Shown here in pieces: positions 1 through 11,274 of a DNA stretch of 64,000 nt. Both the position numbers and the translations under genes were made by a program. Source of the stretch: Tamarix chinensis (lineage: Eukaryota; Streptophyta; Magnoliopsida; Caryophyllales; Tamaricaceae). The stretch is from NCBI GenBank assembly GCA_030549775.1, contig CM060172.1:7799861-7863860 (forward strand), in the 5' to 3' direction. Numbering within the stretch: position 1 is the stretch's first letter; each line of letters opens with the position of its first letter. The notes below the pieces were generated by a model. The model saw nothing but the letters and a program-made list of their open reading frames with translations, searched no databases and was not told where the DNA came from.

Positions 1-189
1 TAATTATATTGTGTATTATTTATACTTTTGCTAATTTAATCTCGTTGAATTTCATTTTAGACTTAGTACTTAGCGTAAGAAAAGAGAGGACACTGACTTA
101 TGTTAAGTATGATGATAACACCCGGTAATTTATTAATTAATGCTTTTGCTAAAATGAAAATTTTCAGCTAGTAAAAAGGGGATGTTACA
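1..189 (+). mobile_element. 3' end of an LTR, family A (cut by window start)
   Basis: The sequence ending in GGGGATGTTACA at 189 matches, as reverse complement, the left end of the LTR at 27,454 (TGTAACAACCCC). The shared stretch covers TTTATTAATTAA and AGCTAGTAAAA. This is therefore the 3' terminus of a family A LTR in plus orientation. No primer-binding site follows, so it is either the downstream LTR of an element lying to the left or a solo LTR. The remainder is outside the window. Confidence 0.7.
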
Positions 190-3100
190 TAATTCAACTA
201 GTTTAGAGGTACCAATATATTGGTTTCTTCATTAAATTTGTGTTTTGAAACCTGGAAAATTAGTTAACTAGTCTAGAATACTAGTTGATTGGTTTGGTGT
301 ACCAGTCAACTGGTTTGACGTAATAGTCCACTGGTTTGACTAAGCAAGTTTTCTTTGACCTTGTTTTTCACTACAAATCTTCACTAAAAAAAATTTCAGC
401 GTCTTGATTATGATCGAGTGGTTTATTCATTTTAAAAAAAAAACATTTAAGCATGTTTAACCCATTTTACCAATTTTCCATAGATTCATAGAGGGTAATT
501 CTCTAAAGTCCCTTTCATGACTTTAGCTATTTTGTCTTCATAGTCTTCATTCCTTATTCTCTATTCTATGAGATTCTTAAGTGGAAGGTTCAATCTTGCA
601 ATCCCTAGAGAGTTTGGCATCGATTCCCTCATCTTATTATCCTTATTCCTTAATTAAGATTCAAAATTTATGAGGCACATTCCCTAAATATTTTAGTTTC
701 ACCAATTGAGCTTCATGGCAAAATGCCTACTTTAAACCTCTAAAGTGTGCATTTTGAATTTTGGTTTGGGTTATGGTTTGGGGTCTTAATTTATAAACCC
801 CATTACCCTTCTTTTCTATTAGAAATCCTCTTCTAGTTGGAGACTTCAATTTTCCCACTCCATGCTTCACCTCCCAACTTCCCTATTATTCTTCTTACTT
901 GCTCTACACACATTTTCTTCCTTGTCCTTTCATTCTGATATTTCTTTCCTCTCTAATCCTTTCTCTAACCCTTTCTTGTTTTGATCTTTATCAAGATGGT
1001 GTTACATTTAAGGAAGGAGTGAAGGATTAACTTTCATCTCTTATGTCCTCTATTTTTCCTTTGAAAAGGTGGGTTTGCTTTGATTTCCTCTCATTTGTCT
1101 TTGATTTTATTAGATCTTCTTTGTATTATTTCAAAGGTTTTTACTTATTTTTAATCTTCCTTTATTGAAAAGAGATCTAGTGTTAGAAAGGGTTTTAGAT
1201 TTTCAGAGTCTTTTGCTCTCTTTAATAGGTTTGTTATGTTATTTTGAGGCAAACCATTATCTTCCCTATTTTATGGAAAATGGTATGTGCAAGTGGAGAT
1301 TATGTTTTGTGTTTCACTAAGAGTATTATTTCTAATGATAATAAAGTGTAGAGAAAGTAGATGTTGAATGAATGAAGGAGTTGGTAGCAAGCTTAACTTT
1401 AAGTCTTATTTGCATAAGAAACATAAATATGGTTTTACATTTGTAATTACCTTTAATATTCTAACCATATTATGGGAAATTAGTATGTGTGATATGATGG
1501 ATATATTATTGCATAATAACCTAGCATGAAGAGGATGTGATGTATAATTTCCATGCTTTTATTTATGTTTATAAGTTGTAAGCATGATTTTATTATGCGA
1601 TTGAGATTCTGTACATGATTTTAATGTTTTTCATGATAATATATAATTATTGCTTGTTAAGAAGCATCAATGAGTTATGATTTAGATTTGGTATGATTGC
1701 ATAAAGTTTGTAGAATGAACTTGTGGGTGATATGCTTGGAAGGAGTTATTTTTGCCTTGACTGATTGACTAATTTAACCAAACCCATCAAATGGTTCCTT
1801 CTTGAATCAATGGATGGGTCAGCCAATTGACTAGTTTGCCTATAAATTTAGTAGTCTTAGTCTCAAGTTAAACCCATCCACTAGTTCCTATAACAATTGA
1901 TTGGTTGGATCAACTCAAAAATTGGTTGGTCTACAACCTAAGGAGTCTTAGCCTTGGTTTAGATGCTTAGATTAGTTTAACCAAACCAATTGATTGCTTC
2001 TTAAAATAGCCAATCAATAAGGTTAAATGATCAAATGGTTCCTTACCACTAGGAAGGTTGGCAACACCCTAACCTATCCATTAGTCAACATGACCCATTG
2101 ATTGGTCTCTACTAGTTTTGCTTTTCTTGCTTATTTCTTCTAGAATATGATAGTTTGCGTTTATCATTCTTGGATAATGACCTGAGATGCTAGTAGCTAT
2201 AATTTTATAGAGATTAATTGAGTTTTTTATATGGATTAAAGTTAAAGAGAAAATTGGTCCTAGTATGACTAAGTTGACCTTAATATCACATTTTTGCTTT
2301 TCCATTAACCATGGAATGAATAGAGGATTAGATGGATAAAAATGAATTCTTTCTATGGCTAATATCTATGTAATGAATAAGAATGATGGCTAATATGCTA
2401 CTAACAACTTATATTATGGCCTTAAATTGTGTAACATTGTAAGTTTAAATAACTTAGCATGAGTGGAAGGAGATAACATGGACCAATATGATAGCTTTAA
2501 TTTAACTATCACTTAGCTACTAAGATAAAGGGATAAATAACATGATTTAGGAGTGCACCCTAGTTAACCTCCCGTTGGATCTCCATCCTTGGTCCACGAG
2601 ACTAACATGGAATATTATTTAATATATTGTAAGAATTTGGTTAAGTAACAAAACTATGGCTTTGAACTTAGGCTTAGGCTTGACCTAGACTTGAGTCGTT
2701 TATGAAGGAGAGTAAATGGAATGAATTTTAGTTTGGATATTTATGGTTGATATCAGCATTATATAATTCCACCTTTGTCATATTTGATTAATAAATGGAA
2801 GGATCACTTTAAGATACCTTTTTTAACAATATTAGAAAGTATGAGAACCTTATATGAGTCCATTAGATTGAAACAACTAGTTATTACTATAACATTGCTT
2901 ATGAACCTTGATGTGATTTGACATCCCGATCTAATAAGATAGTTATCAATTAATGTGTAATGAGCATGATAATAGGTCTATATAATTAGATCCTTAATTA
3001 GCTACTAGGCATTAGTCTGCCTTCAAGTGGGATCTTATTTGCTCACTATACCTTTCGTATTCTAGAAAATATTGATGTACAAGGAGGTATCAATACTAAA

Positions 3101-3706
3101 AGTTAGGGTCACCACATGAGAGTTACTTTGGCATGATCTAGGACTTATGTCCACTAGGTTACTTTAGCAAGAGCAAGGACTTATGTCTACCAATTATTTT
3201 GGCTTCCGCCAACAATTTATTTCCATTTATTTTGTTCGACTTTCATGGGTATTGAGAAATCATGGGGAGTAATCCCACCTATTTCTCAATAATTTTGTAA
3301 AGGAGTTCTATATTCACATAACACAAAATAATAACCTGGATAAAACTAAGAGAGGTATTAATTAGCCTCACCTTATTTTATGCTCAATCTTGATATGGTT
3401 AATTTGCTGATATAACACTTCCTGTTCCCCGTAAGTATTTAAGATCTCACACCTCACTTAAATTATGAATATTTTATGTAACCCCACATTCACCTTCCTT
3501 AAATTTTCTATCAATCATGTGTTCATATGAAGGGATGATGTGGAATGCCTACTATTGTGTATGCAAACATGTGACACCATACTTTCCATTTGAATGCTCT
3601 TTTGTTGTATGATTCTATATTTTCCTATTGTTTCCGTGACTTATTGCATGATATATTTTTATTATAATAATAATCCAACTACTATAATAATCCATTGTTG
3701 AAAAGT
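190..3706 (+). mobile_element. LTR-like retrotransposon-derived sequence
   Basis: There is no credible gene here; all open frames are under 75 codons. The repeated phrases of the type 'ccaattgactagtttgac' (around 190-350 and 1,740-2,110) also occur in reverse complement in the element B LTRs (34,080-34,980 and 39,560-40,880). The C-rich stretch at 830-960 resembles the reverse complement of 34,560-34,690. I read this as a decayed B-family LTR in plus orientation. Its exact ends were not found. The right limit is set by the start of the tandem array. Confidence 0.45.
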
Positions 3707-4988
3707 CATATAGGTATTTCGAATTGCACATTACCTTTCAAGCTATACTCTAAACACTATTATACTGATAATCTAATTGACCCATCTTTCCATAAGAAGA
3801 TGATATGTATGATATAATCTTTATACCTTTGTATGCTGGTATGAATATGATTAAGCATGTTTCGGTGGATCCAAATATATTTCATATGTCCTAGTATGAT
3901 AATATTTGAATGATATAGTAAGAGTATGGCATGTACATTGTGGTATGTCATACCATTAGCATGTTGTGCAAGTCTTGCTTGCACTATGATCTAGATGATA
4001 GTGGTAGATTGGTTTGGTCAGTATGTATGCATATTTATGCGGTGGTTATTGCAATCTCCTAGTCAATCCCACAAATAGGAGGCCTAATGCTAGTTTCCTA
4101 AGGATGGTGAGTGAGTGATCAATCATCTTCTTAACATAGTAGGGTTTTTGAGCATAGATATTTTCGGAGACTTTTATTATGGTCCTTGAGTGACCAAGCA
4201 TCCTCCATTATAATGGATTTCCTTTGGTTTATGTTTCCATTTAGTGCACCTTTATATGAATTTGTAAGGCTTAAATATCCTTGGGTTGTAGACCTTGACT
4301 TTCATACCTTTAAGTATTTTCTTATGCACTCAAATTTTCTGTTGTATTTGTTGGTTGGATATTTAGCCCTATGTCTAATGTGAGGTAGGTATTGAGGTGT
4401 TTATCTTATATTAGGTGCGGCATTAGGATCCTATTTTTCATAATATTATTTTATATTTCTACTTCTTCAACGTTTTAAAATAAAAAATTTCAGTAGCAAA
4501 AAGTGAAAATGTTATATTAAGCCTTGAGCGTATAGATTTTGAAAAAACCATGCAAATTGTAAAAGGGATAGTTGCCTCATTTACTCAATCCATTTAATCC
4601 CTTATATATAGTATTAGGCTTAGGAAAATTTACAAAATACGCGATCAATCCTTAGATGGTTGACTCAGTTACATTCTAACCATAGGTCACACAAACACAA
4701 GCTAAACTAAGGTTGTAAAACTTAAAAAAAATACAATTAGCTATGGGAGATGATTTTTTGGAAAATCATGTAGCCTCTCCATTAAAACATAGATGAGAAC
4801 TAGCCTTATAACCTATTCCAAGTACTTAGGAAACATAAATTACAATTTGGGAAAGACTATGAACACACTCTAAAAATATTTAACTAAAATAATCAAGTAA
4901 CATGATGATTGATTGACTACATAATGGCTACTTTTAAGGTGTTGAAAAGATGGTTGCTTCTTCCTTAAATTAGGCCTAATTTAATTTC

Positions 4989-5128
4989 TCAAAAACCCTA
5001 TAAAACTCTTCCCAATGCCCCTTCAAATAAAGCTAAAATTTTTAGCCAAAACAACCCCATTTTAGTACTATAACAGCCCCATTCCTCAAAAACCCTATAA
5101 AACTCTTCCCAATACCCCTTCAAATTAA
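4989..5128. repeat. Short duplication inside unit 1
   Basis: The phrase CAAAAACCCTATAAAACTC followed by TTCCCAAT and CCCCTTCAAAT appears twice, at about 4,988 and 5,092. It occurs once at the corresponding place in units 2-5. This accounts for the extra length of unit 1. Confidence 0.85.
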
Positions 5129-6444
5129 ATTACTATAGCAACCAATTGTGGCGGTTCTTCCAAGACATATTCAAGTCATCTTGAAGCCATAAAAGGATGG
5201 CAAGTTGATGACTTTTTGTGTTGTTGGGTGGCTCGTATGACTAACAATCTAACTCATTTATTAGTTTAAGTAAGAACAAACTTAAATTATTCTAATTTAG
5301 AAAAAATTAATAAGTTGATAATTATTATTCATGAGGATGCTCCTACATTCAATTTTCAATAATTAGCTAATGCAAAAGAAAAGGAAGGTAACATACTTAT
5401 TAGCAGATGAAGCAACACATGAGCAACACAATACAATAAGAGTTTTAGAGTGGAGTCACAAATGAACCAAAACAACATAGAGAGAAAAGTATTAGGAAAT
5501 AAAGAGGAGTGGACTAATTTTTTATGTTTTTTGCTATGAAAATTATTGGCAGAATTTTGAACATTTTGAGTCATATAAATTAATTAATAGTACTCAATTA
5601 ATATGGTTCTAGATTAAAGTAAGATTGTAACACCCCTAAATTTCACTCCTGAAAAAAAAAGTTTTAAAAGAATAAAGCGGAAGCTAGGAGCGAATTTGGA
5701 AAATGTCACCGCCACATCTAACACAAGATATATGTCAACCATCTATCTCATGTTAGATGCAAGGCTAACCTGTCAAACAATTAAATACGAATTTTAAAAG
5801 CATAATAGCGTTACGAGAAATTAAAGTCAATTACAAAAACCTTGGAAATTTAAATACAACACTTGTAACTTCGAAAGACGAATACAGTTGAACAAAAACA
5901 AATCCTGAAGGATCAATATCCGGATTGCCTACTCACTCAAGTCAGGCCTTCCACCCCAAAATAATATCCGATCTTAAACCTGCACAAGAGGTCTGCTCCC
6001 CACCATTGGTGGATCATCACAGGACCCATTCAACCAAGGTAGTATCAGTACGGGTCCAATACTGAGTAAGTCCCACTACCCTATCTTAGGAGAGATATCA
6101 TCAAGTGCATATTAAATCCGGGTACAACACGTTGATACAATATCATGCATATTCACAACCCACAGTATAAATCTTACCATACACCGAGAGTAACATATAA
6201 GACATATGTAACATCCTATTTAACATATAAGCGTGGTATAACCGAAATATAAAGTGGCTCATACGCCTCAGGTAGGAATGATCCATATTATTAAAACTCA
6301 ATACGTGGCATACTCACGCAAGCAGCATGTAGTAATACAGATAGTAAAAGCTGGCCATGGTCCAATTAGACTTATTCTTTATTCTCATTAATAATATGTT
6401 CATTCCACACATTATTCAATAGCCCATGTGAGCGCGGGAGCCCC

Positions 6445-6800
6445 ACTATTATAGCCGGTGGACCGGAAGATATAACACAGGGCAGGACGCCTCTGACCAC
6501 TATTCTTACCGGTGGACCGGACTGGCCCCGCCTCAACATGGTGTTTCACTGTAAGTACTTAGTATTTTTCCCGTGGTTTAACTTATTTACTTTGGGTCTA
6601 TCGAGCCGAGGCCCCCACTATTATAGCCGGTGGACCGAAAATAAACACACTGGGCAAAACGCCTCTGACCACTATTATAGCCGGTGGACCGGAACGAAAC
6701 GCATAGGGCAGAACGTCTCTGACCACTATTATAGCCGGTGGACCGGAACGAAATGCATAGGGCAGAACGCCTCTGACCACTATTCTAACTGGTGGATCGG
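6445..6800. repeat. LTR subrepeats, 'tatagccggtggaccgg' type
   Basis: Six copies of a ~25 bp motif with core CCACTATTATAGCCGGTGGA are spaced roughly 55-60 bp apart (starts near 6,445, 6,499, 6,617, 6,669, 6,724 and 6,778). The same motif recurs, more decayed, in the LTR at 55,578-59,481 (56,205-56,590). It also recurs in opposite orientation in the solo LTR at 43,445-51,783 (50,815-51,145). Confidence 0.9.
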
Positions 6801-7374
6801 ACTGGGCTTGTTTCGCTTTACGTTATTAGTGTCTTATCCGTGTCTTATTGAATCACATCACACCCTTGACATGCATAAATCATTCTCTTTATACTGTACT
6901 CATCACAACTAATAAAATCCCACATTCATAACTACCCTTTAATCAATAAATACACATGATAACACCCAACAACTCTAAGCAGCCATAACTAACCCTAATT
7001 GTCCACGCCAAACCGTGGTTAACCACTCTTAACCCTATTTTACCATAACAACCATACTTAGCCATCCCAAACCTTAATTATCCTCGACAAATCACAATTA
7101 GCTTCTCCACCCTACTTAATCACAACGATCCAGAGTTAGTCACTCCAAACTCTAATTTTGTCTCCTCCATACCCTTATAATACTCCACGTACTATTCTCT
7201 GTCCAAAACAGTTAAACACTCAATCATACTTGCATTACCTTCCTCATATCCCAAATCAACCTTTTCATACATAAATTTTGCTCCCACGCAAACGTTACAC
7301 ATCCCATGCAACCTCTCGAACTTTTCATACAAACCCAAAATCTCATACAATCCTTAACTCCCATGCAAAACCCT

Positions 7375-7905
7375 AACTCCACCATGCAGACCCTAATACC
7401 CCCATACAAACATTAATACCACCATACAAACCATAACACCACCATGCAAACCCTAATACCACCATGAAATCACCAATACCGCCATAGAACATTAATACCA
7501 CCATACAAACCATAACACCACCATGCAAACCCTAATACCACCATAAGTCATTAATACCACTATGCAATCATTAATACCACCATAGGAACATTTATACCAC
7601 CATAAAAACCCTAATACCACCATAAGCTATTAATACCACTATGTAATCATTAATACCCCCATACGAACCCTAATACCACCATGCAAACCCTAATACCACC
7701 ATACAACATTAATACCCCCATAAAAATCACAAATACCACCATACAACATTAATACCTCCATAAAATCACAAATACCACCATACAAACCCTAATACCACCA
7801 TACAACATTAATACCTCCATAAAATCATAAATATCACCATACAACCCGAATACCACCATGCGAACCATTAGTACCGCCCTAGAACATTAATACCATCATA
7901 CAAAC
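7375..7905. repeat. Minisatellite of ~22-33 bp units
   Basis: About 18-20 irregular copies of a phrase around AATACCACCATGCAAACCCT fill this stretch, with variants such as 'cataaaatcac' and 'catacaacatt'. It is LTR-internal. A shorter, decayed version appears at 57,360-57,430 in a related LTR. Confidence 0.9.
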
Positions 7906-9434
7906 TTCAAGACTCCCATGATGGTTCCCAACTCATATTACCATTTATCCTAATATGCATGTCCTAGAGGGCCATAACATAATACATCATAAACATCATA
8001 CATATACATGTCATGCTCATACCATGGGAGCACATACAACATACCTCAATCTCCAAGCTGCGCTACACATAAGACAAGTTATACACAGATTATATAATAC
8101 ATGGCATAGCATGGCATACACAACGTTCAACACATCCATGTCACACATAGCACAAGGCCATTAGCTTCGTCCTTACTAAACACCCATAAGTAGAGGAAAG
8201 TAGAGACTTACCTGGATCCGAAGCTAGCTAAGCGAGATAAGAGGGAGAGAGATCCCTAGCTAGTGGATCCACGAGAAAGCTTTCCTAGATCCGATAGAAA
8301 TCGAAAAACTAAATTAGAAACTATCCTATCAATCAATAATTCACATACTCTAATTAAATACACACAAACGACACAAGGGATCTCTCTTAGAAAACGTGTC
8401 CAAAACTTAGAACTTAAAAGTATAGCTCTATTAAGATTTAAGGTTAAAATTAAATCAAAACGGATTAATACAATTATCAATTGGGACATTTCAACTTAAT
8501 TTGGAAAGAGCGAGAAAGAATAATCGATCATAAGTTAATTTATCGAAAATAACTTATTTATTATGTTTTACAACTAAATAGGCAACCCAACCATTTACAT
8601 AGAACCGAATCCAAACCGATTAGGTTAAAACATAATTTAAATGATTTAAAACCCAAAGATAGAAATCGGTTAGATAAAATACATATAGCAAAACAACTAT
8701 ACAAATAACCAATCTCTTAATCTCACTTGAAATATAGGGTTTTAGGCCCGAAAATGCAATTCGGTTGAATTCTATTAATTTAATTCAATTGAATGTTTAG
8801 AAATGCAATTAAACACATTTTATAACATATCAAATAATCAATTGATCAAAACCAATAAAAGAAATACTCAATTTAGCACAATTAGGGTTTTTGGGCCCGG
8901 AACGCAAATCCGATCAATTCTTGCTAAAATATATAAATTGGCGGTTCAAAAATGTAATTAAATATATTCTAATATAAATTGTATAGTCAATTGAATAAAA
9001 TGACCTGATTACACAATCCAATTTAGTCCCGCAAGAGTTTTGACCTAAAAATTCAATTCCGATTAATTACACACAATGTCCCCAAATCAACACTTCCAAT
9101 ATGAAATTAAATACGTTTTAAACAATATTATAAAATCAATTGAGCATAACGACTCAATTACGCGACCTAATTTAGTCACACACGAATTTTGACCTAGAAA
9201 TCAAATTCCAACAAATTCTGCATAAATTTCTCAAATTGACAGTTCCGACATGAAATTAGATACATTTTAAAACATATTGTATAATCAATTTATCAAAAAT
9301 AGCTAAATCGGACGAATCCGAAAAATTCGGGCATAACCCGGCCAAAAATCCAATTTCCAAAATTCCAACATAAACCATACAATTAACATATCCAAATTAA
9401 TCTTACAGCACATATATACATTATCAAACAATTA

Positions 9435-9457
9435 ATTTAGCTTATCACAAGCTAAAT
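9435..9457 (-). other. Conserved hairpin downstream of LTR leader
   Basis: A perfect inverted repeat has 9 bp arms (ATTTAGCTT / AAGCTAAAT) around a 5 nt loop (ATCAC). It lies just 3' of the GC-rich leader in LTR orientation. Equivalent hairpins lie at 46,175-46,196, 46,473-46,495 (one arm decayed) and 63,468-63,490, always in the same place relative to the leader. Confidence 0.7.
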
Positions 9458-9470
9458 CATATTCAATTAA

Positions 9471-9905
9471 TCAAATATATATTAGGGTTTCCAGAAAATT
9501 ATACCAACAAAAATTAGTAAAAATCGGAGCAAGGAAGGCCGGGGAAGCTTTGTCGGGGGCCGGGGGTGGCTCGCAGGTGGTCAGCAGGGTCTGTCGTGGC
9601 CGGATGGCGGCGCACCCGGCGCGGCTCGTTGCTGCTGCTGCTGTCGCCCACTGCTGATGCACTGCTCCGGCTGCTGCTGTAGTGGCTGTTGTTGCGGGTT
9701 GTGGCCGACTAGGACTGGCGAGCTTGGTCGAAGCGGGGAGGAGCTTGGGGAGAAGGTGGTGGCTAGGGTTGCGAGACGGGAGCAGGGGTCGGGAGCAGAG
9801 GTCACGAACAGGAGAGTTGGGAAAGACAATAGAAAGGGAAGAAGAGAAAAAGGGAAATGAAGAGGGGGGTTTGATCGGGGCACCGGTTGGGTCTTTTTTT
9901 TTCAA
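9471..9905 (-). other. GC-rich LTR leader with a 144-codon open frame
   Basis: An abrupt GC-rich island inside AT-rich LTR sequence. The open frame gives a Ser/Pro/Ala/Thr-rich, low-complexity product with no recognisable domain and a hydrophobic, Phe-rich start. It lies about 120 bp downstream of a TATA-like box on the same strand, so it probably sits in the transcribed leader (R/U5) of the element. A counterpart occurs at 62,997-63,425 (142 codons, + strand), with a similar hydrophobic start and a similar ending (SPAFLAP versus SFPGLPL). A third, frame-disrupted counterpart is at 46,550-46,920. I take it as LTR leader rather than a proven gene; purine/pyrimidine bias alone can hold such frames open. 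Confidence 0.5.
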
Positions 9906-10022
9906 ATACTCAAATAAAATAAACTACTAAATATTTAAATTATTATTAGAAGATTTTATCTAAAATTCATTAAACGAAAAATTATTTCGCAAGTTTCCGA
10001 AAGGTTAAAATTAATAAAAGAA

Positions 10023-10032
10023 CTATATAAAG
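10023..10032 (-). promoter_or_regulatory. Putative LTR TATA box
   Basis: On the minus strand the sequence reads CTTTATATAG. The same string occurs in the homologous LTR fragment at 62,887-62,895, the same distance upstream of the GC-rich leader. Conserved sequence and spacing make this the likely LTR core promoter. Confidence 0.55.
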
Positions 10033-11274
10033 AATTTCATAAACATTTTCAAAAGAATTTACCAACGAACGAAAAATTTTAATTATTTACCAAAATACAT
10101 TATAAAACCCCGAAATAATATTTAAAAACATATAATAAAATATTTAAGTTAAATTCTAACAAACCGAGACTAATTTTAATAATTTCCGAAACCAATTTTC
10201 CGCAAATCAAAAAGCGTAAAACAAAACAAAATTAATTTCGGAAAGACATTCATAAATAAGCTCCAAAAATCCTTTTAAATTAAAACTTCTCGAAAATATT
10301 AACGATTTCCGAAAATAAATAAATTTAAAGTCGGAAATATTTCCTACGGATAAAATCATTAAAATAAATTTAACTATTTAAACAGAAATTCCATATTTCA
10401 ATAATATATTTCCTTAACGAAATATAACTCCAAAATAAAGTCGTAATCATACGACGAAGTTATAATCAGAAACGAATCTAAAATATTAAAAATCAAAATA
10501 CATGAAAGAATGGGAATACATATTTTTAACCGAACATCGAAATCATAAGAATATAATAAAATCATTGTCATGAACGAATTTGTCTAGAATAGTTCGCAAC
10601 GACAATGATTAATTACATTCAATTATGAATTTGAAATCATCGATAAATTCATAAAACGAATTGAAATTAAAATAATTAATTATTTACATCAAATTACGCT
10701 AATAAAATCATTAAACTAAATAAATCTAGATTTTAAAAATACAGGGTATTACAACGATGAAGTTAATAAATAGTAGTGTCTTATAATTAGTTAATATTAC
10801 TAATTTAATATGATGTCAGTTTAGAGGAAAACCGATTTAATAAAATGCATAGTCCTATAAATTAATCAATAGTACTCAATTAATATGCTTTTAATTTAGA
10901 AAAAGACAGATTCAATAAAAAGTATAATATAATAAATAGTATTAATGCTTAACTATGGCCCTATCCTTAGGCATGTGGTTAACATTTGCCTTTTTTTATT
11001 TGTTGACGGAAAAATCTGGTGTATCTAATAAATATTAAAAACTTACAATCGGCCAGCATTATTCACTCACATGAATGAATAGCTTAGACGAGAAACTCAC
11101 GTTCTCACCTCAAAAAGGGTGAAAGAAGATTAATTTGAACATACTTCATTTTAGTTGACTTGGTGGATACCAGAGGAGACAATCATCAATTTCATTTGTA
11201 TTTATTCATTAATTTCTTTTCCTCTTTCAATGGGTAGGGCCTTAAAAGTAACATCAGTGTTTCTTTTCCTCTTT

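Larger units (their letters stand above)
5626..10753 (-). mobile_element. 5.1 kb solo LTR inserted in array unit 1
   Basis: The insert begins TGTAACACCCC and ends GGGTATTACA: the TG..CA ends and short inverted repeat of a gypsy LTR. It is flanked by AAGAT (5,621-5,625) and ACGAT (10,754-10,758). The other four array units read straight through this site as AAGAT then GAAG, so the empty site is known from inside the window. No gag-pol lies within, which indicates a solo LTR left by LTR-LTR recombination. By similarity to the LTRs at 55,578 and 43,445, the LTR reads on the minus strand. It holds two subrepeat blocks, a TATA box (minus, ~10,023) and a GC-rich leader (9,471-9,905). Confidence 0.88.
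3707..11274. repeat. Array unit 1, interrupted by a solo LTR
   Basis: The repeat sequence runs 3,707-5,625 and resumes at 10,759. Removing the LTR and its duplicated target leaves about 2,435 bp, some 45 bp more than the other units. The excess is explained by a short duplication at 4,989-5,128. The left half shares variants with unit 2 (TATTTATGCGGTGG near 4,030 and 11,608). The right end shares variants with unit 5 (ATCGGCCAGCATT and GATACCAGAGG). Confidence 0.95.

Noticed and set aside
4186..4383. 65-codon ORF repeated in all five array units as a small-protein gene family
   Set aside because: It is conserved only as well as the non-coding part of each unit, and it lacks recognisable domains, promoter context or codon signature.
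6538..6912. 124-codon plus-strand ORF with internal peptide repeats
   Set aside because: The peptide repeats are simply the LTR subrepeats translated; the reverse strand gives an equally repetitive frame.
7375..7905. CRISPR-like array
   Set aside because: Unit length is irregular, there are no distinct spacers, and the setting is a plant LTR; this is a minisatellite.
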